From Rhodanobacter sp. (lineage in GTDB: Bacteria > Pseudomonadota > Gammaproteobacteria > Xanthomonadales > Rhodanobacteraceae): DNA of 64,000 nucleotides. The first letter of the stretch is position 1. Each line of letters opens with the position of its first letter. The DNA lies in NCBI GenBank assembly GCA_024711345.1, contig JANJTA010000015.1, positions 82,397-146,396 of the forward strand, read 5' to 3'. The notes beneath the pieces are model-generated. The model saw nothing but the letters and a program-made list of their open reading frames with translations. It was not told the origin of the DNA and did not search any database. This document shows, piece by piece, positions 55,310 to 63,870 of this stretch. Made by a program: the position numbers and the translations under genes.

Positions 55310-58150
55310 TCAGCGCAGGGCCAGGAAGTCCGCGCTGACCACGAAGCGCACCGCGTCCAGCCGCAGCCGCGACTGCGGCAGCGCGGCCAGCAGGGCGCTG
55401 CGCTCGGCGGCCACGGCGGCGACCTCCACCTCGCTGACCGACGGGTTCACCGCGCGCAGCGCGCGCAGGCGCGACAGCTCCGCATCCAGCGCCGCGGTGG
55501 CCAGCGCGATCGCCTCGTCGATGTGCGCCTGCGCCCGCGTCCCGGCCAGCGCCTCGGCGCGCTCCAGCATCGGCGGCACCAGCTTGGCCAGGAACTTGCG
55601 GTAGCGCGGCACCTCGATGTTGCGGTCGCCGGCCTTGCGCAGGGCGAGCTCGCTGGGCGCGAAGTCGGCGCGCTCGGCCAGCCGGGTGTCCACCGTGACC
55701 ACGATCGGCAGCGGCGGCAGGAAGCGCTCGGCGTCGAGTTTCCGGTCGGCCACGCATTCGAGCAGGAACACCGCCTGCAGCAGCGCGGTGCGCGGCGGCA
55801 GCACGTCGTCGACCATGAAGGCGGCGTTGCCCTGCTCGCCGGACAGCGCCAGGTCGAGCGCGCCGGCCACCAGCGGGTGATCGAGCCGCAGCAGCGGCAG
55901 CTCCTCGCGTGCCAGCGCCACCTCGCGCGCAAAGGTCACCGACTGCGGACCCTCGGCGAAGCCGGGCAGGGCGTCGGTGGAGAGGTATTGCGGGTCGAGC
56001 AGCAGCACCTGGCCGCCGAGTTCCTCGGCGTGGATGCCGAACGCTTCCAGCAGGCGCTGCACGAAGGCGTCGCGGCCGGGGTCGCGGTCCTCGCGGGCGA
56101 ACGCCTGCTGCAGCTCGTCGGCGTGCAGGTCGCGGCTGGCGGCCAGTTCCAGCAGGCGGTCGCGGCCGCCGCGGATCAGCTCGGCCAGCTGCTCGTGGCT
56201 GGCGCGGGTCTCGGCCAGCAGCGCCTCCAGCTCCTGGTCGCGGTTGTCGTCGCCGCGGGCATGCAGGTCGGCCAGCCGGGTCAGCGGCTCGCCGTAGCGG
56301 CGCAGCAGCTCGCGGCCGTCGGCCGGACTGGAGCGGAACGCGTCGACGCCCTCGTCGTACCAGCGCGCCAGCACGTGCTGCGCGCTGTCGGCCACGGCCA
56401 GGATGTGGATGGCGATGTCGTGCTGCTGGCCGATGCGGTCGAGCCGGCCGATGCGCTGTTCGAGCAGGTCCGGGTCCAGCGGCAGGTCCCACAGGATGAG
56501 GCGGTGGGCGAACTGGAAGTTGCGTCCTTCCGAGCCGATCTCCGAGCACAGCAGCAACCGCGCGCCGTCGGGCTGGGCGAAGTACGCCGCGTTGCGGTCG
56601 CGCTGCACGATGCCGAGGCCTTCGTGGAAACGCGCCACGCCGGTGCCGCTCTTCGTGCGCAGCGCTTCTTCCAGCGCCAGCACCTTGGCCTGGCTGCGGC
56701 AGATCAGCAGGAACTTGTCCTGCGGGTGGGCGTCCAGCAGCTCCACCAGCGCGTCGAGGCGCGGGTCGGCGGCGTAGTCCACCTCGATCAGCGCCGGCGG
56801 CTGCTGGATGTCGGCGTGGAACTCGGCCAGCAACGCCTGGCGCGTGCTGTCGTCGACCGTGGCCAGCGGCAGCAGGTGCCATTCGGGCCGGCGCTTCGGG
56901 AAGCCGCCGACGCCGGCGCGGTTGTTGCGGAACATCACGCGCCCGGTGCCGTGGCGGTCGATCAGCGCAGCCAGCAGCTCGCGCGCATGGTCCGGCTTGG
57001 CCGCGTCGGCCAGGCGCGCGGTGAGCGCGGCGTCGCCGTGGAACGCTTCGGTGAGGACGGCGCGCTGCGCGTCGTCGAGCGGTTGGCCGTCCTGCAGGCG
57101 GTCGGCGATCTTCGACAGCGCCAGGTAGCGGTCGGCCTCGGCCAGGTAGCCGGGCAGATCGTGGTAGCGCTGCGGGTCGAGCAGGCGCAGGCGGGCGAAG
57201 TGGCCGCTGCGGCCAAGCTGCTCCGGGGTGGCGGTGAGCAGGATCACGCCGGGGATCGCCGCGGCCAATTGCTCCACCATCGCGTAGCGCGGGCTGGCGG
57301 CCTCCGGTGACCAGGCCAGATGGTGCGCCTCGTCCACCACCAGCAGATCCCACGGCGCCTCGAGCAATTGCCGCGCATACTTCGGCGAGCTTTCCAGGAA
57401 GCCGAAGTCGGCGATCACCAGCTGCTCGTCCTCGAACGGGTTGCCGGCGTCGCCGGACTGTTCCAGTGCCTCGCAGCGTTCCTCGTCGTAGATCGCGAAG
57501 CTGAGGTTGAAGCGGCGCAGCATCTCCACGAACCACTGGTAGACCAGCGTGTCGGGCAACAGCAGCAGCACGCGCGAGGCGCGGCCGGTGGCGAGCTGGC
57601 GCGCGATGATCATGCCCGCCTCGATGGTCTTGCCCAGGCCCACCTCGTCGGCCAGCAGCACGCGCGGCGGACGGCGCGCCGAGGCGATGCCGGCCACGCG
57701 CAGCTGGTGCGGCACCAGCCCGATGCGCGCCGCACCCAGGCCCCACATCGGCGAACGGCGCGCCTCGGCGCGCCGCTTCAGGCCTTCCAGGCGCAGCTCG
57801 AACTGCGCCACCGCGTCGGTGCGGCCGCCGATCAGGCGGTCGTCGGCCTGGCTCACGCTCTGCTCGTCGTCGAGCTGGCCCTCGTGCAGTTCGCGGCCCT
57901 CGCCGCGGTAGATCAGCAATTCGTCCCGGATCTCGACGCGCTCGACCAGGAACGCGATGCCCTTGCCGGCGACCCGCTGGCCGGCGCGGAACTCGGCGCG
58001 CACCAGCGGCGCGGAGTCGATCGCGTACGGCCGCAGCACGCCGGCCTTGGCGAACAGCACCTGCACGCCGCGCCCTTCGACGCGCAGCACGGTGCCGAGG
58101 CCCAGCTCGGGTTCGGCGGAGGAGATCCAGCGTTGACCAGGAACGAACAT
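55310..58150 (-). CDS. rapA: RNA polymerase-associated ATPase RapA
   Basis: A 946-residue SWI2/SNF2 ATPase that recycles stalled RNA polymerase. N-terminal Tudor-like region (MFVPGQRWISSAEPELGLGTVL), Walker A LLADEVGLGKTIEAGMI, DEAH box LLVVDEAHHL, LLTATP (motif III), LICRSQAKVL, EIGSEGRNFQFAHRLILWDLP and QRIGRLDRIGQ (motif VI). Full length for the family. It is transcribed toward the amino-acid permease and divergently oriented from no close neighbour. Confidence 0.95.
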   Translation of the reverse strand: MFVPGQRWISSAEPELGLGTVLRVEGRGVQVLFAKAGVLRPYAIDSAPLVRAEFRAGQRVAGKGIAFLVERVEIRDELLIYRGEGRELHEGQLDDEQSVSQADDRLIGGRTDAVAQFELRLEGLKRRAEARRSPMWGLGAARIGLVPHQLRVAGIASARRPPRVLLADEVGLGKTIEAGMIIARQLATGRASRVLLLLPDTLVYQWFVEMLRRFNLSFAIYDEERCEALEQSGDAGNPFEDEQLVIADFGFLESSPKYARQLLEAPWDLLVVDEAHHLAWSPEAASPRYAMVEQLAAAIPGVILLTATPEQLGRSGHFARLRLLDPQRYHDLPGYLAEADRYLALSKIADRLQDGQPLDDAQRAVLTEAFHGDAALTARLADAAKPDHARELLAALIDRHGTGRVMFRNNRAGVGGFPKRRPEWHLLPLATVDDSTRQALLAEFHADIQQPPALIEVDYAADPRLDALVELLDAHPQDKFLLICRSQAKVLALEEALRTKSGTGVARFHEGLGIVQRDRNAAYFAQPDGARLLLCSEIGSEGRNFQFAHRLILWDLPLDPDLLEQRIGRLDRIGQQHDIAIHILAVADSAQHVLARWYDEGVDAFRSSPADGRELLRRYGEPLTRLADLHARGDDNRDQELEALLAETRASHEQLAELIRGGRDRLLELAASRDLHADELQQAFAREDRDPGRDAFVQRLLEAFGIHAEELGGQVLLLDPQYLSTDALPGFAEGPQSVTFAREVALAREELPLLRLDHPLVAGALDLALSGEQGNAAFMVDDVLPPRTALLQAVFLLECVADRKLDAERFLPPLPIVVTVDTRLAERADFAPSELALRKAGDRNIEVPRYRKFLAKLVPPMLERAEALAGTRAQAHIDEAIALATAALDAELSRLRALRAVNPSVSEVEVAAVAAERSALLAALPQSRLRLDAVRFVVSADFLALR

Positions 58151-58300
58151 GCTTCAACCGTCTGCCATCAAGGGCCGACGATTATCCGCCCCAGGGCCGG
58201 TGCTGTGAACCGCCACGGCGCGGCGGCGCAAGCTCCGGGGCCGTCGATGGCGGGCCGCGTCGCCGGCCGCGGTGTTGCGATCGCGCCGCACGCGCAGGCG

Positions 58301-58336
58301 GCGGAAAGGAAAACGCCGCGCACGGGCGCGGCGTTT
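58301..58336 (-). terminator. Rho-independent terminator of the M13 lipoprotein gene
   Basis: Read on the minus strand: AAACGCCGCGC-CCGT-GCGCGGCGTTT, an 11-bp stem whose 3' side runs into TTCCTTTCC. It lies 50 nt after the M13 stop, in an otherwise gene-free 235-nt gap (58151-58385). Confidence 0.65.
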
Positions 58337-58385
58337 CCGGGCTGGCGAGCTGGCCGCCGCGGCGGATGCCGCGACGGCCGGGGGC

Positions 58386-60509
58386 TTACCAGATCTTCAC
58401 CTGCTTGTCGGCCGCGCGCACCATCGCGTCGCCGGTCTTGCACTGGAACGCGCTGGCGAAGGCCGGCATGTTCGAGGGCGCACCCATCGCGCGGAACTTC
58501 ATCGGCGAGTGCGGATCGGCGTTCAGATAGACCATCTGCGCCTTCTCGCGGATGTCGCCGCGCCACACGCGGGCCCAGTTGAGGAAGAAGCGCTGATCCT
58601 CGGTATAGCCGTCGATCTGCTTGCCGGCTTCGGCCGGATTCTTCTTCAGCGCGGTCTGCAGCGCGTCGTAGGCGATGTTCAGGCCGCCCAGGTCGGCGAT
58701 GTTCTCGCCCAGGGTCAGCGTGCCGTTGACGTGCAGCTCGGGGTGGTCGGCCAGCGGCGCGTAGGCGTTGAACTGCTCGACCAGCTTGCCGGTGCGCGCC
58801 TCGAACTGTTTCTTGTCCGCGTCGCTCCACCAGTTGACGTTGTTGCCGTCGCCGTCGAACTGGCTGCCCTGGTCGTCGAAGCCGTGGCTGGCCTCGTGGC
58901 CGATCACCGCGCCGATACCGCCGTAGTTGATCGCGTCATCCGCGTTGGCATTGAAGAACGGCGGCTGCAGGATCGCGGCCGGGAAGTTGATCGTGTTGTC
59001 GGTCGGGTTGTAGTACGCGTTGACCGTCTGCGGGGTCATGCCCCACTCCTGGCGGTCGGTCGGCTTGCCGATCTTGGCGATGTCGTACTCGTAGTTGAAC
59101 TTGCTGGCCGCCTGCATGTTGGCGTAGTAGTTGTCCTTGCTGATGTTCAGGCCGTCCCAGCTGCGCCAGTGTTCCGGGTAGCCGATCTTGGGCAGGAACT
59201 TGGACCACTTCTCCAGCGCCTTGGCCTTGGTCGCGTCGCTCATCCAGTCGAGGTTCTGGATGCGCGTCTTCAGCGCGTCGCGCACGTTGGTGACCAGCTC
59301 CTCCGCGCGGGCCTTGGCCCCGGGGGTGAAGTACTTGGCCACGTAGAGCTGGCCCAGCGCCTGGCCCATCGCGCCGTTGACCGCGTTCAGCGAACGCTTC
59401 CACTGCGGCTGCTGCTGCGGCTGGCCGCGCAGGGTCTTGCCGTAGAAGTCGAACTGCGCGTCCACGAACGGCTCGGACAGCGCCGGCGCGGCGTCGGAGA
59501 TGGTGTGCGCCTTGAGGTAGGCCTTCCACTCGTCCAGCGGCGCGCTGGCCACCAGCTTGTCGAACTCGGCGAAGAACTTCGGCTGCGACAGCGAGAAGCC
59601 CTTCTCGATGGTGACGCCCTGCGCGGTGAAGAACGCGTTCCAGTCGAAGTGCGGGGTGATCTTGTTCGCCTCGGCGACGGTCGCGAAGTGGTACTGGTTC
59701 TCCGGCTTGCGCATCTCCACCCGCGGGATCGAGTGCTGCGCCAGGTCGGTCTCGAACTTCATCGCCAGCGCGGCCTGCTTGCTCGCGTCGGCGGCGCTGC
59801 TGCCGGTCATCTCGAACAGCTTGGCCAGGTATTTGACGTAGCTGTCGCGGATGTCCTTGTACTTGGCGTCGGTGTAGTAGTCGGTGGTGGGCAGGCCCAG
59901 CCCGCTCTGCTCGGTGTAGGCGATCTGCACCTTGGCGTCCTTGTAGTCGGCGCCCGAGCCGAAGGCGAACACCGCGCCATCGCCCTTGGCGAAGGACTGG
60001 TTCAGCCAGGCCTGCAGGTCCTTGTTCGACTTCAGCGCGTCGATGCCGGCAAGGTCGGGCTTGATCGGCTCGAAGCCGGCCTTGTTGCGCGCGTCCATGT
60101 CCATGCTGGAGCGGTACAGCCAGCCGATCTTCTGCTCGATCGAGCCGGCCTTGGCGCCGTCGGCGTTCTTCGCCGCGTCGTCCACCAGCTGGTGCTGATC
60201 GGCCAGGCTCTTCTCGTGCAGCACGCTGAAGGCGCCCCACACGGTCTGGTCGGCCGGGATCGGGTTGGCGGCAACCCACTTGGCGTTGACGAAACCGTTG
60301 AAGTCCTTGCACGCCAGCGCGCTGTCGCCCAGTTCGCTGACGTCGAAGATGCTCTTGCCGAGGTCGGCCGCGGCGGTGGTGCCGGCGGCGGCCGGCGCGG
60401 TGCTGGCCGGCGCCGGGGCGTTGCTGGCGGCCTCGTGCTTGCCGCAGGCGGTCAACGCCAGGCTGACGGCCAGCGCCAGCGCCAGGGGCTTCAGATACTG
60501 CTTGGTCAT
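58386..60509 (-). CDS. M13-family zinc metallopeptidase, lipoprotein
   Basis: A 707-residue neprilysin-like peptidase. The N-terminus has a lipobox SLALTACGK followed by an A/P-rich linker, so it is a lipoprotein. Zinc site HEASH (His538, Glu539, His542), ENIADLGG and a C-terminal VKIW. Compared with the 19120-21156 paralogue, the zinc site has HEASH for HEMGH. ATG at 60509; the upstream frame codes no signal. The DVSELGDSALACKDFNGFVNAKWVAANPIP region is conserved in both paralogues. Confidence 0.93.
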   Translation of the reverse strand: MTKQYLKPLALALAVSLALTACGKHEAASNAPAPASTAPAAAGTTAAADLGKSIFDVSELGDSALACKDFNGFVNAKWVAANPIPADQTVWGAFSVLHEKSLADQHQLVDDAAKNADGAKAGSIEQKIGWLYRSSMDMDARNKAGFEPIKPDLAGIDALKSNKDLQAWLNQSFAKGDGAVFAFGSGADYKDAKVQIAYTEQSGLGLPTTDYYTDAKYKDIRDSYVKYLAKLFEMTGSSAADASKQAALAMKFETDLAQHSIPRVEMRKPENQYHFATVAEANKITPHFDWNAFFTAQGVTIEKGFSLSQPKFFAEFDKLVASAPLDEWKAYLKAHTISDAAPALSEPFVDAQFDFYGKTLRGQPQQQPQWKRSLNAVNGAMGQALGQLYVAKYFTPGAKARAEELVTNVRDALKTRIQNLDWMSDATKAKALEKWSKFLPKIGYPEHWRSWDGLNISKDNYYANMQAASKFNYEYDIAKIGKPTDRQEWGMTPQTVNAYYNPTDNTINFPAAILQPPFFNANADDAINYGGIGAVIGHEASHGFDDQGSQFDGDGNNVNWWSDADKKQFEARTGKLVEQFNAYAPLADHPELHVNGTLTLGENIADLGGLNIAYDALQTALKKNPAEAGKQIDGYTEDQRFFLNWARVWRGDIREKAQMVYLNADPHSPMKFRAMGAPSNMPAFASAFQCKTGDAMVRAADKQVKIW

Positions 60510-60621
60510 GGATATCCCTCTGTGAATGGTAGGTGGTGTCGTCCGGCCGCGCCGTCGGGTCCCCCCCGGAACGCGGACATGGCCGTTCACGCTAGGTCAA
60601 ACGTCATGGGGCGGCACAGTG

Positions 60622-62424
60622 TCAAAGGTCAGGGTCGGCACGGCCGCGGGGCAACTGGCCCAATCCGGCGGCGTCCAGCCGCAGTACCGGGTAGGCACCC
60701 ACGGCTTGCGCGGCGTACCACGGCGAGCGCTCGAAGAAGAACATCAGCCGGGCGCGGCTGTCGGCGGCAAAGACCGGATCGTCGTGCAGCTTGCGCTCGA
60801 AGGCCGCCTTGAGCGCCGGGTCCCTGGCCAGCATGTCGCGCGCCAGCTGTTCGAGCACGCGCGGCTCGCCGTATTCCTTGGCCTCGAACACCGCGTCGAG
60901 AAAACCCCAGCGCAGCAGCGAGTCCGGCGCCTGCGGCTCGAGCAGCTCGATCGCCACGTTCGCCGCACGTTGGTCCAGCGGCACGATCGCCGAGCCGGCG
61001 GGCAGGGTCACCTCGCGCGGCGCCGCGTGCAGGCGGAAGTCGCGCAGCATCAGGTGGCCTTCGAACGGCTTGCCTGCCCACACCGGGTCGTCCAGCTGGT
61101 AGCCATCGGCACGGATGGTCAGCGGCCGGTCGGTGCGGCGGTAGGCGATGCCGTGCGCGTCGAGGCGGTCGATGATCGCCGTCCACTGCGCCGGCACCGC
61201 ATAGGCGGCCGGCGGCGCGATGGACACGTCCGGCAGCAGGCCGTTCCAGTTGTCGATGGTGTAGGTCTTCGGCGTGCGCGGGTCGTAGCGGATCCATTCG
61301 CTGCCCGAAATATCGCTGTGACTCAGCGTGAAGGCGTAGCCCTTGAACTCGAACTTGGTCGGTTGCGGATCGGGCTTGAAGCTCAGCGCCACCCACGCGT
61401 TCGCGTCATGGGCGCGGGCGATGGTGGCGGCATCCGCCTGCGCTGTGGCGGCGAGCAGGGCGGCCGGCTGCGCGCCGATCTGTTCCAGCAGCAGCTCGAC
61501 CAGGTCGTACACGGCGCGCACGCGGTTCGCATAGGGTTTGAGCATGTGCGTCTCGATCAGCAGCGCGGGGCGGTTCTGCAGCGCCGCGTAGCCGGTGGAG
61601 AAGCGCGGGCCGGAGCCGAAGTTCGCGATCCCCTTGCGCGGGTCGCGGCCGTCCTTGAAGTCCAGGTAGATCGAGGCGAGGTGGCCGCGCTTTTCGTACG
61701 CCGGCAGCACGTGCTTGACGAGTGCGTCGTGCTGCCAGGCGCTCACCGCGGGGTCGAGCTTGTGCGGGTCCTCGGTGTACCAGGTGAGGTCGTATTGGTA
61801 GTCGGCGCCGTCGGTGGTATGCACGTCGATCAGCAGGTCCGGCAGCCAGCGCTGCCACAGCTTCAGCCACGCGCGCATCTCCGGCGCGTCGGCCTTGACG
61901 TAGTCGCGGTTGAGGTTGAGGTACTGCGACTGGCCGCGGAAGCCCATGCGCTCCGGGCCGTTCTGGTTGATGCGGTGGTACGGCGAGGAATTTTCGTGGC
62001 CGTCCACGCTGAACACCGGGATGTACACCAGCACCACGCGATCGAGCAGGTGCGGGTATTTGCCGGTGACGGCGACGTCGCGCAGCAGCATCAGCCCGGC
62101 GTCCTTGCCCTCGATCTCGCCGGGGTGGATGCCGGCCTGCAGCAGCACCACCGGCTTGTGCGCGGCACGCGCGGCGGCGGGGTCGAACGTGCCGCCGGCG
62201 CTGGCCACCACTACCGTCATCGGTCGCCCCTCCGGCGTGGTGCCGAAGGTCTCCAGCCGGATCACGTCCGGCGCGGCGCGCTGCAGCCGCTCGAGGTACG
62301 CCAGCGTGTCGGCGTAGCTCGGCGTGGTGCGGAACTGCGCGGCCTCGGCCGGCGTGGTCCAGTCGGTGGCGTTTGCCGCAAACGCGACGAACCCGAGCAG
62401 GGCGGACAACAGCAATCGGTACAT
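60622..62424 (-). CDS. M14-family zinc carboxypeptidase (secreted)
   Basis: A 600-residue exported peptidase. Signal peptide residues 1-19. Zinc ligands H100 and E103 in QAGIHPGEIEGKD and H202 in LIDVHTTDGADYQYD; the catalytic Glu region is PALLIETHMLKPYANRV. It would trim C-terminal residues from peptides in the periplasm. The C-terminal 250 residues have no recognised domain. Oriented the same way as the M13 gene, 112 nt apart. Confidence 0.88.
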   Translation of the reverse strand: MYRLLLSALLGFVAFAANATDWTTPAEAAQFRTTPSYADTLAYLERLQRAAPDVIRLETFGTTPEGRPMTVVVASAGGTFDPAAARAAHKPVVLLQAGIHPGEIEGKDAGLMLLRDVAVTGKYPHLLDRVVLVYIPVFSVDGHENSSPYHRINQNGPERMGFRGQSQYLNLNRDYVKADAPEMRAWLKLWQRWLPDLLIDVHTTDGADYQYDLTWYTEDPHKLDPAVSAWQHDALVKHVLPAYEKRGHLASIYLDFKDGRDPRKGIANFGSGPRFSTGYAALQNRPALLIETHMLKPYANRVRAVYDLVELLLEQIGAQPAALLAATAQADAATIARAHDANAWVALSFKPDPQPTKFEFKGYAFTLSHSDISGSEWIRYDPRTPKTYTIDNWNGLLPDVSIAPPAAYAVPAQWTAIIDRLDAHGIAYRRTDRPLTIRADGYQLDDPVWAGKPFEGHLMLRDFRLHAAPREVTLPAGSAIVPLDQRAANVAIELLEPQAPDSLLRWGFLDAVFEAKEYGEPRVLEQLARDMLARDPALKAAFERKLHDDPVFAADSRARLMFFFERSPWYAAQAVGAYPVLRLDAAGLGQLPRGRADPDL

Positions 62425-62443
62425 GGCGAGTCTCAGAGCTGTT

Positions 62444-62515
62444 GCAGGAGCGTGCTGGCGCGCGATGCTCTTCGTCGAGTCTCCCGAAAAGCATCGCGCG
62501 CGAGCGCGCTCCTAC
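62444..62515. repeat. Inverted GTAG REP pair (GCGCGC-stem variant) overlapping the DUF502 gene stop
   Basis: Left arm about 62444-62469 (GCAGGAGCGTGCTGGCGCGCGATGC); right arm 62491-62515 (GCATCGCGCGCGAGCGCGCTCCTAC). On the minus strand the right arm begins GTAGGAGCGCGC, and its TAG (62512-62514) is the stop of the DUF502 gene. The GCGCGC/GCGCGC core replaces GCCCGC/GCGGGC while keeping the hairpin. Confidence 0.85.
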
Positions 62516-63174
62516 GGGTTTTCGGCAGGCAGGCGGGGCGAAGCAGGCAGCGTGTCCGGCGCCACCGCGCCGCCGGAGATTATGAAGGCCATCGCCTGGT
62601 CCATGGTCCAGTCGGTGGGGGTCAGTTCCTCCACCGGCACCACTTCCAGGTAGCCGCCGGTGGGGTTCGGCGTGGTGGGGATGTACACCGCCGCCATCTC
62701 GCGGCCGCTGCCTTCCTCCACCATCACCCGGGTGACGAAGCCCACCACCTTCATGCCCTTGCGCGGGAAATCCACCAGCACCACGCGCTGCAGGCCGGAG
62801 GGCTTCTGCTGCAGCACCGACATCAGCTTCTTGGTGCCGCCGTAGATCGTCTGCACCAGCGGAATGCGCGCCAGCAGCGCGTCGAACGCGTCGAGGAAGC
62901 GCTGGCCGATCACCCGGTTGGCGATGAAGCCGAGCAGGTACAGCGCCGCCAGCGTCACCAGCAGGGCGATGATGAAGGTCAGCCACTCCATCTTCAGCGA
63001 CTCGGCCGCATGCGGCGCCACCAGCGCCAACCCCTGCAGCAGCCCCGCCACCAGCGGCTCGCCGATCCCGGCCAGCAGCCCCAGCACGAACTTGAACACC
63101 AGCCAGGTCACCCACAGCGGCAGGAAGGTGAGCAGGCCGGTGATCAGGTAGCGTTTGACGCGCAGGCGGGGCAT
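62512..63174 (-). CDS. DUF502 membrane protein
   Basis: A 220-residue protein with two N-terminal membrane helices (YLITGLLTFLPLWVTWLVFKFVLG and WLTFIIALLVTLAALYLLGFIANRV) and the DUF502 core IPLVQTIYGGTKKLMSVLQ, VLVDFPRKGMKVVGFVTR, VYIPTTPNPTGGYLEVVP. No function is established for the family. ATG at 63174 (the longer frame is through repeats). The C-terminus AENP ends at TAG, which belongs to a REP element. Confidence 0.88.
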   Translation of the reverse strand: MPRLRVKRYLITGLLTFLPLWVTWLVFKFVLGLLAGIGEPLVAGLLQGLALVAPHAAESLKMEWLTFIIALLVTLAALYLLGFIANRVIGQRFLDAFDALLARIPLVQTIYGGTKKLMSVLQQKPSGLQRVVLVDFPRKGMKVVGFVTRVMVEEGSGREMAAVYIPTTPNPTGGYLEVVPVEELTPTDWTMDQAMAFIISGGAVAPDTLPASPRLPAENP

Positions 63175-63243
63175 GGGGTGGTCCTGGTGCGAGGGGATTC
63201 CGCATTGTAGGCGAGCGCGGTTTGCGCTGCGCCCTTCCATATC

Positions 63244-63479
63244 CGTCATGCCGGAGAAGGCGGGCATCGCACTTCGCCCAGCAACGCCCACCCTTTGGCA
63301 GGAGCCCGCTCGCGGGCGATGCTCTCGCTTGTGTGTGCTGTATGGGAAGGCCAAAGCTTCGGAGCCCAGAGCTTTCGTCTGCCTGCAGCAGCCGACGTCA
63401 TGCCTGCGAAGGCAGGCATCGCACTTCGCCCGGCAACGCCCACCCTTTTGTAGGAGCCCGCTCGCGGGCGATGCTCTTG
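63244..63479. repeat. Two copies of an 84-bp palindrome-plus-REP unit, 152 nt apart
   Basis: Each copy reads cgtcatgcc...gcgggcatcgcacttcgccc-gcaacgcccacccttt, followed by a (G)TAGGAGCCCGC REP and gatgctct. First copy 63244-63327, second 63396-63479; between them is caaagcttcggagcccagagctttcg. The REP of copy 1 begins GGCAGGAG, that of copy 2 GTAGGAG. The 748-nt gene-free stretch 63175-63922 holds only these, repeat copy C and the IS30 left end. Confidence 0.8.
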
Positions 63480-63490
63480 CTACATTCAAA

Positions 63491-63797
63491 GCGAAGAGCT
63501 TTCGTGCGCCTGCGGCGCCCGAGTTACTTTCTCTTTGCGTGGCCAAAGAGAAAGTAACCAAAAGAGAAAGGCCACCCCGCTTGGCGCTTGCCGGGCATCC
63601 TGCCCGGCAAGTCCGTGAGTCGGGGCCGGGCTTTTCGAGCGGGCTCCTGCCCGCGCGAAAAGGCGAGTCCATCCATGGACTCGCCCGCTGCGCGGCCTGT
63701 CGACCCCGACTCACCGCCGCACAGGGGCCCCGGGTAGAGCAGCGGGCCATCCTGGCCCGCACTCGGTGCGCAACCGCGTTGCGGTTGCGAAGAGCAA
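63491..63797 (+). repeat. Multi-hairpin dispersed repeat, copy C
   Basis: Same orientation and layout as copy A. Hairpin 1 at 63523-63558 (GTTACTTTCTCTTTG/CAAAGAGAAAGTAAC), hairpin 2 CTTGCCGGGCA/TGCCCGGCAAG at 63587-63611, hairpin 3 CTTTTCG-GCGGGC/GCCCGC-CGAAAAG, hairpin 4 GGCGAGTCCAT/ATGGACTCGCC, hairpin 5 GCGGGCCA/TGGCCCGC, hairpin 6 CGCAACCGC/GCGGTTGCG. The IS30 element starts about 75 nt downstream. Confidence 0.85.
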
Positions 63798-63870
63798 CAC
63801 CGATGCCGGCGCTGGCATGCGACTCGGCTATGCGATGTACCGGCTACCGGCCGCTTTCGGCGGTGGGTTC

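Noticed and set aside
55277..57310. Long plus-strand open frames antisense to rapA and to other genes
   Set aside because: They are shadows of GC-rich coding sequence with no ribosome site or recognised domains; the minus-strand RapA is certain.
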